The notes beneath the pieces are model-generated. The model searched no databases, was not told where the DNA came from, and saw only the letters and a list, made by a program, of their open reading frames with translations. The position numbers and the translations under genes are program-made. A DNA stretch of 64,000 nt from Cranoglanis bouderius (lineage: Eukaryota > Chordata > Actinopteri > Siluriformes > Cranoglanididae): NCBI GenBank assembly GCA_023630585.1, contig CM042547.1:5358868-5422867 (forward strand), in the 5' to 3' direction. Below, piece after piece: positions 28,701 to 35,989 of the stretch. Position 1 is the first letter of the stretch. Each line of letters opens with the position of its first letter.

Positions 28701-30410
28701 TTCCAAAGGTATTTTGAAAAAATCTATGTTTGAAAATGGGTTCCATCTCGTTCATATTTATTACTCCCGAAATTGTATTTCACACAAGCCTTATCCATCA
28801 CTGCTGATGACGTGTCAGTGAAACGTGCTAAAATATAATAGTCCAGTGCACACAGAAAAAAAAAGAAACATTTGCAAATAATGTGGGTGTCAAGATTTCA
28901 TCCTTATTTTGTAAGTATTTTTTCTCTTTGAAAGAGAGGAAGGGGGAGAGGTGGAAAGTGCTAATGCAAGGATCATTTTTAGGGATTTAGATTTTGTGTT
29001 AATTAAAATTAATATTCTTTCTCTGTTACATTTCAGACTTTTTGCTTTTTACTTACATTTTATATAGACCTTCCAAGTATTTGTTGCAAACCTTTAAGAT
29101 GTTTCAAATATTTCTTTCTTTTGTCTATTTACCAGTTCATTCACTTACTACTAGACTTTATTTATTAACTATATTTTAAACATCCAATCAAATCCAGACC
29201 AACTGTGTCAATACCATCATCAAACATCATTGCACAAGGACTGCATATCACTAGTTGTTTGCGCATGTAGGGCACATGTCATTTACACTGTACTTTCAAA
29301 TACTTGCCTTTACATGTGGGCACTTTTAAACTTTCACTCAAGTATCATTTTTTTAATCTTACTTTTAGCTGAGTAAGATTTTGAGACAATACCCATACAT
29401 TCAGTTGAGTATAACAGCCATAACATTTAAAACCACTGACAGGTGAAGTGAGTAACATTGATTATCTTGTTACAGTGGCACCTGTAAAGGGGTGGGATAT
29501 ATTAGGCAGCAAGCGAACAGTCAGTTCTCGAAGTTGATGTGTTGGAAGCAGGAAAAATAGGCAAGCATAAGGATCTGAGCGACTTTAACAAGGACCAAAT
29601 TGTGATGGCTAGATGACTGGGTCAGAGCATCTCCATAACGGCAGGTCTTGTGGGGTGTTCCCGGTATGCAGTGGTTAGTACCTACTAAAAGTGGTGCAAG
29701 GAAGGACAACCAGTGACTCGGTGGCACTGTCATAGGAGCCCAAGGCTCATTGATGCGTGTGCGGAGCGAAGGCTAGCCCGTCTGGTCCGATCCCACAGAA
29801 GAGCTACTGTAGCACAAATTGGTGAAAAAGTTAATGCTGTCTATGATGGAAAGGTGTCAGAACACACAGTGCATCGCAGCTTGCTGCGTATGGGGCTGTG
29901 TAGCCGCAGACCGGTCAGAGTGCCCATGCTGACCCCTGTCCACCGCCCAAAGCACCTACAATGGGCAAGTGAGCATCAGAACAGGACCATGGAGCAATGG
30001 AAGAAGGTGGCACAGGGGGACCTACACAATATTAGGCAGTTGGTTTTAATGTTATGGCTGATGGCTACGAGATATTGATTTATTTATGTGACCTTTACAT
30101 ATATTTTTAAAGTTTTAATGTTCTTTTCTTCCTATCAGTTTAGTTTTTTAAACATATCTTTTGAAATATCTTATAATGAAATCTATGACAATGGAATGTC
30201 TTGTGCTTCTGAATACATACTTTTTTCTATATTTATAAGTGCATAGTCAAAAGGACATTGTTTGTGTAATGTGGATATATGCACTGGACATAATCCACTG
30301 GACTAGTTAGAATTAGTGTTTCATCACTGATAGCGAAATAACACAGGATTATCTCTTTTTTCCAGGGGAAGGACCCTCTCTACGCCAAGATCTGCAAAGG
30401 GAAGAAGTGA
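1019..30410 (+). CDS. dab1: Disabled-1 (Dab1) Reelin-signalling adaptor, 3' part of gene, spliced
   Basis: Dab1 is a cytoplasmic adaptor. Its PTB domain binds NPxY motifs of the Reelin receptors ApoER2 and VLDLR, and Src-family kinases then phosphorylate its YQxI and YxVP tyrosines to recruit SH2 proteins such as Crk. The window starts inside the gene. Eleven exons give about 450 codons in one continuous frame: the PTB C-terminal helix (VILDLRDLFQLIYEIKQ), then AVYQ, DPVYQ, SIYQ and GVYDVP tyrosine motifs, then QLELFGDMSTPPDITSPS, a long P/Q/A-rich segment, the DDCDDFDIS core and a Ser/Pro-rich tail. The order and motifs match vertebrate Dab1 throughout. PTB exons upstream of position 1 are missing. 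All junctions keep phase. Skipped small exons and two possible C-termini predict several isoforms. Confidence 0.96.
1511..1549 (+). CDS. dab1: dab1 microexon TILEEDVEDPVYQ
   Basis: This microexon has 13 codons, phase 0 to 0, with acceptor ctaaag and donor CAG|gtaacg. It completes the first motif as YQTI and ends with a second YQ (the Tyr198 position in mouse). Its length is a multiple of three, so skipping it keeps the frame. Confidence 0.96.
1550..3234 (+). other. dab1: dab1 intron
   Basis: This intron contains a poly-T run near 1771-1788 and a short GT tract near 1917-1944. A non-repetitive block at about 2160-2800 is not explained by coding or repeat features (see findings). Confidence 0.7.
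3235..3297 (+). CDS. dab1: dab1 exon YIVFEAGHESIRDQSEESIYQ (21 codons)
   Basis: This exon has 21 codons, phase 0 to 0, with acceptor gttgtag and donor CAG|gtacat. It begins YIVFEAGHESIRD and ends EESIYQ. It completes the second motif as YQYI and supplies the third YQ (the Tyr220 position in mouse). Confidence 0.96.
3298..5682 (+). other. dab1: dab1 intron
   Basis: This is mostly unique sequence without clear mobile elements. A 135-codon open frame at 4480-4887 has no recognisable protein features and is not called as a gene. The stretch at about 3700-4260 is GC-richer and complex. Confidence 0.6.
5683..5736 (+). CDS. dab1: dab1 exon VPTSQQKEGVYDVPKRHP
   Basis: This exon has 18 codons, phase 0 to 0, with acceptor ccccag and donor CA|gtgagt. 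It completes the third motif as YQVP and carries GVYDVP (the Tyr232 position in mouse), the known Crk-family docking site. A GT microsatellite (5748-5778) begins about 12 nt after the donor. Confidence 0.95.
7228..7290. repeat. (TA)n microsatellite
   Basis: This is an uninterrupted TA array within a dab1 intron. Confidence 0.95.
8893..9413. mobile_element. Tc1-type MITE in dab1 intron
   Basis: The ends are cagtagggtccaaaagtctg and, inverted, cagtggggttcaaaaagtct. TA lies on both sides (8891-8892 and 9414-9415). At 521 bp it is non-coding. Confidence 0.85.
10373..10435 (+). CDS. dab1: Probable dab1 cassette exon (21 codons)
   Basis: This is an open 63-nt exon, phase 0 to 0, with acceptor gctatttcag and a strong donor CAG|gtaagg. 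It encodes NEHNGQTKLLDLDADLVLF followed by PQ. It lies between the YDVP exon and the QLELFGDM exon in matching phase. I do not recognise it from mammalian Dab1, so it may be a fish-specific or alternatively spliced exon. The acidic, leucine-rich character (LLDLDADL) is the only visible feature. Both neighbours are phase 0, so it can be skipped without a frameshift. Confidence 0.7.
10436..11529 (+). other. dab1: dab1 intron
   Basis: This intron contains a GT tract near 10650-10678 and otherwise unremarkable sequence. Confidence 0.6.
11530..11592 (+). CDS. dab1: dab1 exon NIHQLELFGDMSTPPDITSPS
   Basis: This exon has 21 codons, phase 0 to 0, with acceptor actacag and donor TCA|gtgagt. It contains QLELFGDMSTPPDITSPS, one of the most conserved Dab1 segments after the tyrosine cluster. 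Confidence 0.97.
11691..11787 (+). CDS. dab1: dab1 exon TPASPATALDPTLLHQ...
   Basis: This exon is 97 nt, phase 0 in and phase 1 out, with acceptor gctttcag and donor TCAG|gtcagt. It begins TPASPATALDPTLLHQPPSE and ends NPASVPS. It joins in frame to GYVTMGAVPP on the next exon, as in Dab1. Confidence 0.95.
12405..12704. mobile_element. Palindromic foldback element (hAT-like ends)
   Basis: The outer arms 12405-12437 and 12672-12704 are a perfect 33-bp inverted repeat. The inner arms 12578-12608 and 12618-12648 form a 31-bp hairpin with one mismatch and a 9-nt loop. The right arm contains caggggtgtcaa, a terminal motif typical of hAT elements. No coding sequence is present. Confidence 0.75.
13618..13800 (-). 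mobile_element. tRNA-derived SINE fragment
   Basis: It shares the body (ggacaatttggaaatgccaa) and the gggattcgaacccccaac box B (minus strand) with the 33.8, 41.3 and 46.8 kb copies. It is truncated. Confidence 0.75.
14938..15454. mobile_element. TIR element inserted in a TA microsatellite
   Basis: The ends are cagtactgtgcaaaagttat and, inverted, cagtactttgcagaagtttt. TA arrays flank both sides. An inverted relative lies at about 27490-27957. It is non-coding. Confidence 0.8.
16717..17325 (+). CDS. dab1: dab1 large exon: P/Q/A-rich region and DDFDIS core
   Basis: This exon is 609 nt, phase 1 in and phase 1 out, with acceptor tctcag and donor CTCAC|gtgagt. It begins YVTMGAVPPGWAQQQF, continues through an alanine/proline/glutamine-rich stretch (GGQPLIWGQANLFPATQQQW) and ends with MFKDFQMAKPPP, DAFTSYFSRVGLAQ, DNDDCDDFDISQMNLTPV and STTPSTNS. 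These blocks match the Dab1 mid and C-terminal region. The human counterpart carries the same DFDISQLNLTP-type core. Confidence 0.98.
17925..18058 (+). mobile_element. SINE 3' fragment
   Basis: It contains ggcaccccgtccagggtgtc and an atggatggatag tail, matching the 3' part of the 46.8 kb SINE. Confidence 0.75.
18194..18273. repeat. (TA)n microsatellite
   Basis: This is an 80-bp TA array in a dab1 intron. Confidence 0.95.
19850..20344 (+). mobile_element. Old DNA-element copy next to a dab1 exon
   Basis: It is homologous in inverted orientation to 25483-26145. The best-kept arm, 20106-20216, contains aagatgctggaaaagcaaag and ggacctggaggatttttc. It is non-coding. The left border is approximate. 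Confidence 0.75.
20401..20525 (+). CDS. dab1: dab1 exon PPTPAPNQSSPSKASSQ...
   Basis: This exon is 125 nt, phase 1 in and phase 0 out, with acceptor cttgcacag and donor ACT|gtgagt. It encodes PPTPAPNQSSPSKASSQASD, then DPPTDDSFGEAEGSPSRSGE and EEDT. It matches the Ser/Pro-rich C-terminal segment of Dab1 that carries serine phosphorylation sites. Confidence 0.95.
22006..22155. repeat. (TCTA)n / (TCTG)n compound microsatellite
   Basis: About 20 TCTA units run into TCTG blocks at about 22084-22102 and 22125-22155. All are pyrimidine-rich on the dab1 sense strand. Confidence 0.95.
22267..22300. repeat. (CT)n microsatellite forming a splice acceptor tract
   Basis: This CT array ends 9 nt before the AG of the dab1 exon at 22310 and serves as its polypyrimidine tract. 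Confidence 0.9.
22310..22396 (+). CDS. dab1: dab1 C-terminal exon (short-end isoform, or spliced at 22384)
   Basis: The acceptor ctcctgcag follows a CT microsatellite. The frame is phase 0 and begins AGDTQSPSVSEPQAEPGGSE. Read through, it ends SPQVGS with TAG at 22394-22396, resembling the SPQxGS end of mammalian Dab1. A donor CAG|gtcggt at 22385 could instead join the exon at 30366 in phase 0, removing VGS and adding 14 residues. Both ends are plausible; the sequence alone cannot choose. Confidence 0.85.
   Translation, partial: AGDTQSPSVSEPQAEPGGSEPDSPQVGS
22668..22746. repeat. (TA)n microsatellite
   Basis: This TA array is followed by a T run. Confidence 0.95.
23440..24285 (+). mobile_element. 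Tc1-like transposon remnant
   Basis: Broken transposase pieces are visible in several frames (for example DNAPGHKAK- and WPSQSPDLN-like pieces around 23960-24060). The right end, gtgttcctattaaagtgttt, resembles a known Tc1-type terminus. The left terminal repeat was not found. Confidence 0.75.
25483..26145 (-). mobile_element. DNA-element copy inverted relative to 19.9-20.3 kb
   Basis: It starts acagttgaggtcatactatt. The 25764-25886 part is the reverse complement of 20106-20216 with few mismatches. It is non-coding and abundant in fish genomes as a dispersed repeat. Confidence 0.78.
27490..27957 (-). mobile_element. TIR element, inverted copy of the 14.9 kb element
   Basis: The right end, inverted, is cagtactgtgcaaacttttag. 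The body matches 14938-15454 in reverse orientation (for example tctccagaagaactgtgtct). Confidence 0.78.
29413..30061 (+). mobile_element. Tc1-like element, internally deleted
   Basis: The ends are taacagccataacatttaaa and, inverted, tcagccataacattaaaacc. It keeps part of the transposase N-terminal DNA-binding region at 29713-30010 (LARLVRSHRRATVAQIGEKV, then HRSLLRMGLCSRRPVRVPML) and lacks the DDE domain. Confidence 0.82.
30366..30410 (+). CDS. dab1: dab1 alternative terminal exon GKDPLYAKICKGKK-stop
   Basis: A strong acceptor (tctcttttttccag) precedes an in-phase 14-codon tail, GKDPLYAKICKGKK, and TGA at 30408-30410. It joins the donor at 22385 in phase 0. The tail is basic and contains a tyrosine in DPLYAKI. 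Only transcript data can confirm its use, but acceptor quality, phase and the following UTR-like sequence agree. Confidence 0.7.
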   Translation, partial: GKDPLYAKICKGKK

Positions 30411-30481
30411 AGGATCATGGGAAGACTGCACACAACTGAACAGTGCTCAGGGGGGAGCAAGAGACCAAACCCTTAGAGCCG

Positions 30482-30483
<2 letters not shown>

Positions 30484-30563
<80 letters not shown>
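30484..30563. repeat. (GT)n microsatellite in presumed dab1 3' UTR
   Basis: An 80-bp GT array lies 74 nt after the alternative stop. If transcribed it gives a long GU-repeat, a target type for CELF and TDP-43 proteins (inference). Confidence 0.9.
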
Positions 30564-30566
<3 letters not shown>

Positions 30567-32270
30567 GTTGCATGAGAGTGGATGGTATTCAGAGCTTACC
30601 TTTGATGGACCACTCCAGCCTTCTTGGCCTTCAGTCCCCCTCTGGATCTGGATCTGCAGACTGGACGCTCCTCTTTTCTTTCTGTCCTTCCATCGAGCTC
30701 ATTGTTTGTGTTGCACAGTGTTTCCTACACTCATAAACTGAAAGTGGAATATTAGACACAGCTGATGATGATGATGATGATGACAACGATGATCTTCTTC
30801 ACACTCTTTCTCTTTGCTTACTCATTCGTTTGCTCTCTGATTCTGTCTCACTCTTGTGCCATCTAGCCAGGGTAGTATGAGTACAAAGTCTGAGAGGTGC
30901 TTCATTCCATTGTACACACGCACACAGACACTCACTCACTCAAGTGAGAGTTCAAGAAATCACTGCTTGATGATCCTGCATAATCCCAGTCTCTGCACTG
31001 TCATCTCTCTGCGTAGTCCAGGCCAGAGAGGTCGATTACAGAGTAATCCATTTGATCCATCTATAGGATTATGTGAATCATCCATGTGGGTTTGTTTGGT
31101 TTTGCTCCCTGATCTATTTGAGATTCTGCTGCTAGAGAGCTATGCAGAAATAAAAAAAAATAATAATAATAATAAAGAGACTATGTCTTTCTCTGTGGAC
31201 CTTTTGGACAGAGATCTGACTCAAGGAGTGACTTTGCCAAAATCTCTCTGTTTCTTTCGTTCTTTTTTTGCGGGAAAGACTTCTGAGAAGCTCATATGGA
31301 GAAGACATTGCGACGGAGCGGACGTTGCCAAAACAAGCTGAATCTGTGACTGAACTGTTCCTTCTCTATAGCTTTTGTACAATACTAATAAGACAAAAAA
31401 AAAAAAAGACGTTGAAAACGGGATTTTTATTTTATAAGTCAGTGGAGCCCTCGAGGCAGACTTGAGACGTGTTTTAAGGATAAACGTGGCTTTAAGGCAT
31501 CAGATCATTGGTTTGCCAAACTCATTTTGTAAATAACAGTAATGCCAACAATAACGCTGATGATCATGATAGAGTAAAGTTCATTCTTTCCGCCGGAGCT
31601 CTGTGCCATAAAATAGGCAGGCTTAAGTGATGCAAGCTCAACATTGGAACCCAAGCAATATCTACATGTCTCGAAAAATTCCCCCTTGTGGTATATGTTA
31701 CTGTTAACACCTGTGCATGTTTGGTTTACTTAACAATGTGGCGCACGTCCTTTGGTTACAATGAAGCAAAGCCGGAAGTTAAAATACCTCAAGTGTCATT
31801 GCACAAGGCTCATTATAGGATAATTGAGGAAGTATACTGTAGACTGACTTACTTTCTCCAATAATGTTGTGAGCAAGTGATTGTGCTTCTGGAAAGTTCA
31901 AACTTCATAAATGATCCGTAAACTCATTCCAAAAGGATGCAAACTTTCCAATATACACGGACTTGTATTTTCTTTTAAGATACATTTCCAAAGTGTAGAT
32001 GATATTCTTGATACTGAAGATACTATATTTAAAACTAAACAAGAAAAAGAATTTGCAGAGCCTATCACTGACTGGGTCATGTGCTAATAACCTTGTGGTA
32101 TTTTGGCGTAGTCTGGTCTCATTCTCCAGCTCTCCTGCCATGTGGGTTGCTGTTTAAATGTGGTTTTTTTTTTTTTAGATGCCTTATGTGTCACCATGCA
32201 TACTGGTGCAACCACAAAACATGCATCACCTCATTCATTTACTGTACATGTGCATTCCCAAACACACCCA

Positions 32271-32388
<118 letters not shown>

Positions 32389-32593
32389 ACACACACACCC
32401 ACCCACCCCCACCCCCACCCACACCCACATACACACATTCATGTGAAAATCAACCTTATTGTCAATTTCTGGAAAATTGCCTTTGGCTACACAATAGGTA
32501 AAACACAGACCACATATACCCACAACTGTCTGTTATCATTTTATCCCAAATTAAACCAAGATGAAAACCTGCTAGTGACATATTCACATAGAC

Positions 32594-32596
<3 letters not shown>

Positions 32597-32678
<82 letters not shown>
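32597..32678. repeat. (GT)n microsatellite
   Basis: This GT array is followed by a short GA tract. It can pair with the CA array about 225 bp upstream. Confidence 0.95.
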
Positions 32679-32682
<4 letters not shown>

Positions 32683-33129
32683 GAGAGAGAGATAGAGAGA
32701 GATGAGTAGCCAGTTCTCCTTGTATTTCATTACCTGTAATGACTAATACTCCCTATTTTATGGCCAGAGTCCTGTTTTAATCTGAGAGCCATTTTGGCCC
32801 TTTAAAGTTCATAAACTACACTTGGCATATAAAAAGAAGATTGAGAAGCCAGGAGAAGAGCGGGAGGATCATTAATGCTTTGAGTATGTTTCTAGACCTA
32901 TTTTAACTTTACCTCAGCTAATGGTTAATGTAAAAGGACGTCTTATTTTTATCTCAATGAAGATGACATTCTACAGTGGAGTTTTAGGAGATTTCTGTTC
33001 TTTTTTTTTTCTCGATTTACATATCCCACCATGTAATACTGTACCAATAAACACATGAACAAATGATACCTTGTTATTTTCTTCAGTAGATGTCATTAAT
33101 ATATCCATATTGGCAAATGAATTTTTTAT

Positions 33130-33420
33130 TTATCCCTAATGAGCAAGCCAAAGGCGACGGTGGCAAGGAAAAAACTCCCTGAGACAATATGAGGAAGAAA
33201 CCTTGAGAGGAACTAGACTCAAAAGGGAACCCGTCCTTATCTGGGTGACACTGGATAGTGTAATTATAAATAATTCCCTTCTATAACTCTGTACTACATG
33301 GTCAAAAAGTGCAATTGTGTAACCAGGAAATTCATTATACATAAAGTCTATTTTGTTGAACTGTCCACTGATGGCGACTTGAGTGCAAAACTGTTCGGGG
33401 CAATTGCAGTCCAAAGCCAT
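33130..33420. repeat. Dispersed teleost repeat fragment
   Basis: It contains caaggaaaaaactccctgag and gaggaagaaaccttgagagg, a block that recurs widely in fish genomes. Class and borders are unknown. Confidence 0.5.
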
Positions 33421-33844
33421 CTTCATGGTTTCTCATGTATCTTTAGGTTGTCCATATGGGGCCATCCTCAGCAAATGAAACATTATCACAAAAGTGTCAT
33501 TTTTCTACATAATCTCCATTTCTTTCAGAGAGAGTGTTCCCAGCAAGTGTCCGGATTCCTGTAGAATAAAAAATAGATTCAATTCTAATTTATGTTGTAC
33601 TTTTAAGGTTTTCATGTGTAGTACAATACCCAGAGTACTGGGTAATTATTTTGGCTAAAGACAATTTAAATAAATTTCACCAAAATTCTGGACAGATTCT
33701 AGCAGTATTAAAAGGTACATAAGCAACCTTATGTAAAGGTTTATTTATTTATTAAAATAAAGTATTATTTATTTTGCTGTGAAGAGAACATTACGTACCA
33801 AAATAGTTGAACAAAGTTTCACTGATGTGCCTGACAGGGACTAG

Positions 33845-34118
33845 TTATTCATCCATCCATCCATTTTGCGTACCGCTTATCCTATTCAGGGTTGCGGGGA
33901 ACCTGGAGCCAATCCCAGGGAACTCGGGGCACAAGGCGGAGGACACCCTGGACGGGGTGCCAACCCATCGCAGGGCACAATCACGCTCCCATTTACACAC
34001 TACGGACAATTTGGAAATGCCAATCTACAAACCTACAGCGCATGTCGTTGGACTGGGGGAGGAAACTGGAGTACCCGGAGGAAACTACTGAAGCACAGGG
34101 AGAACATGCAAACTCTGT
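33845..34118 (-). mobile_element. tRNA-derived SINE lacking its head
   Basis: It begins with the atccatccatcc tail and carries the body shared with the 46.8 kb SINE in reverse orientation. The tRNA-like head is missing or degenerate at the right end. Confidence 0.78.
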
Positions 34119-35686
34119 GGAGGCAGGATACTGGGTATACTAAATGGATACACAGTAAAACAGATCATGATTAATATAAAAATTATTTTATTAACTTATT
34201 TGTTTTGCAACATTCTAAGATATACCACTATATACTGACATGCTGGATGCTGCATGTGAGGCATACTGTAAAACAGATCTGTGGTGATGTATAGCTTTTG
34301 CATGGTTCTCATTTATCTATCATGGTTGCAGTCTAAAAATAAGGCTGATTGCACAGATAACACTGAAGTGCAGTCTGCGCACAACAGATTTAAGCAGTCA
34401 ATACAAATTTTCCACCTCTAAACAGGCATTGATGTTTCTCTTAAACAGTAGTTAACCTAATTGTGTTCATATTTTATTCATGACTTAGAAATTAAGCCTT
34501 CATTTTCTTCCCATTTGAAAACTTCTAGAAGTTGCTTTGTTATTCACTGTCAGATTAGATACATGTTTTACAGTTGTTGTTTTATTCCAGGCATTTTCGA
34601 AAAGAATACAGTAATATTTCCTATTAGTTATTTAAATGTTGCCCATCTGAATAAAGCAGACTTAAAATGAGAGCCTTGCCAAACAAAACCAAGAACCCAA
34701 AATCATCCCTTCTGCCCACTCATGGAAAAAATTAATTTAGGATTAAGATCTAGCCTATAGTAATGTGTGTCCTTGTTCTTGTGCTGCTATTAAACTTGCA
34801 AAACTGTCATTAATAATTTTCACTGAAGTTTATGAAAATAATGCCCTGATGTATCAAAATTTACATTAAAATGTAAAATAGTCAAGCTAAAAACTATTTT
34901 AAATATACAGTACACATCAATGGCTAGGGGAAAACAGTGATGATATTAACTGGCTTTGTGCTGCTTAAGTTTGTTTGATTTACACCCTTCTTCATAACAC
35001 ACACATACTGAGTTCATATACCTTTTGGTGCATTATGGGCACACAATGCAAAAGTAGACACAGGGGCTTTTTTTTGGTCCCCAGACTGGATTTCCAAAAA
35101 GTGCATGACTAAGAGGACATGCCCATTACAATTATGTAAACCAAAGATGGTTATTGCCCCATATTTCTATCAAGAGTTGAAAGTCCTCCCTGAGCACTGC
35201 AGTAGTCAATTCAATATTGTGAAAGTCTTTACACTATTGTGTGTGTTAATTAAACAGTCAGAAATAAATACTATTCAAAAGATATAACAGGGTAATTCAA
35301 CAAAGTAAGAATTCCATGTTACCCAATCATCCCTCTTTTGAAATGTTATCTATAAAGTTGAAAATATACACGCATAAAATGTACAATGATATTCTAAAAA
35401 TGCTCGCTACTTATCTAAGCATTGTTTATAAAACAGTAAGGCAGTATCTTGCCTTTCTTATGATGCCCTAATCCTTATTATCCAAAAAACAGCAACAGCA
35501 AGTACAATGTATTCATGGCTACAATTAACATCGATGATTAATAATGGGAGTAATCCCTCCATGTCCTAGAAGAAACTGAGCTGAAACTAAGGCGATACCC
35601 AAAGCACTCCTACTATGCAGGCAGCTGCTGCTTGTGAGCAGCCCAGGCCATGCCTGCTGGACCACATTCTTTGTGAAAGAAAACAG

Positions 35687-35695
35687 CCGGAAGTG
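35687..35695 (+). promoter_or_regulatory. ETS-type motif CCGGAAGTG upstream of fyb2
   Basis: This is an exact high-affinity ETS core, 286 nt upstream of the fyb2 start codon. FYB-family genes are expressed in blood cells, where ETS factors are major activators, so a promoter role is plausible. A single motif is weak evidence. Confidence 0.25.
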
Positions 35696-35980
35696 TGTTG
35701 ATGACTCTCTGTCATACCTGGGCAGGACTCGTCTAACAAGACCAAGTGCTTTTTGTTGATTTATGTGTGAATGTTCCATCTGCCTTCATTCCAACAACAT
35801 AGTCGCGTAGCTTAAGTCACAAACATTTCTTTGGATTTGTTTTGCTCATACGTATGTTATCTCTTGTCGGATTGGATTAATTTACAGTGGGTAATTTGTT
35901 GGATTAACAATGAGATGACAAAGTTCATGGTGAGGAAAATTCTGTTTCTTTGAAGAAAGATTAAATTGGTACCACAAACG

Positions 35981-35989
35981 ATGGAACAG
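35981..35989 (+). CDS. fyb2: fyb2 first coding exon (MEQ)
   Basis: ATGGAACAG is followed by the donor CAG|gtaagt. The start context is good (A at -3, G at +4). It is in frame with the next exon to give MEQDEEMKVKTLRERFQND. The 5' UTR border is not visible. If this exon is not used, the ATG at 36301 would start the protein four residues into the next exon. Confidence 0.75.

Larger units (their letters stand above)
22397..30365 (+). other. dab1: Long last dab1 intron (or 3' flank of the short isoform)
   Basis: This interval contains a TA tract (22668-22746), a Tc1 remnant (about 23440-24285), an inverted copy of the 19.9 kb element (25483-26145), an inverted MITE copy (about 27490-27957) and a Tc1-like element (29413-30061). 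No coding exon was recognised. Positions 24977-25001 hold a G-rich tract. Confidence 0.6.
33052..35980. other. Intergenic dab1-fyb2 interval
   Basis: This interval holds a dispersed-repeat fragment (33130-33420), a minus-strand SINE (33845-34118) and AT-rich unique DNA. No complement C8 exon, and no other coding exon, was seen. The last 500 bases should contain the fyb2 promoter and 5' UTR. Confidence 0.6.
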
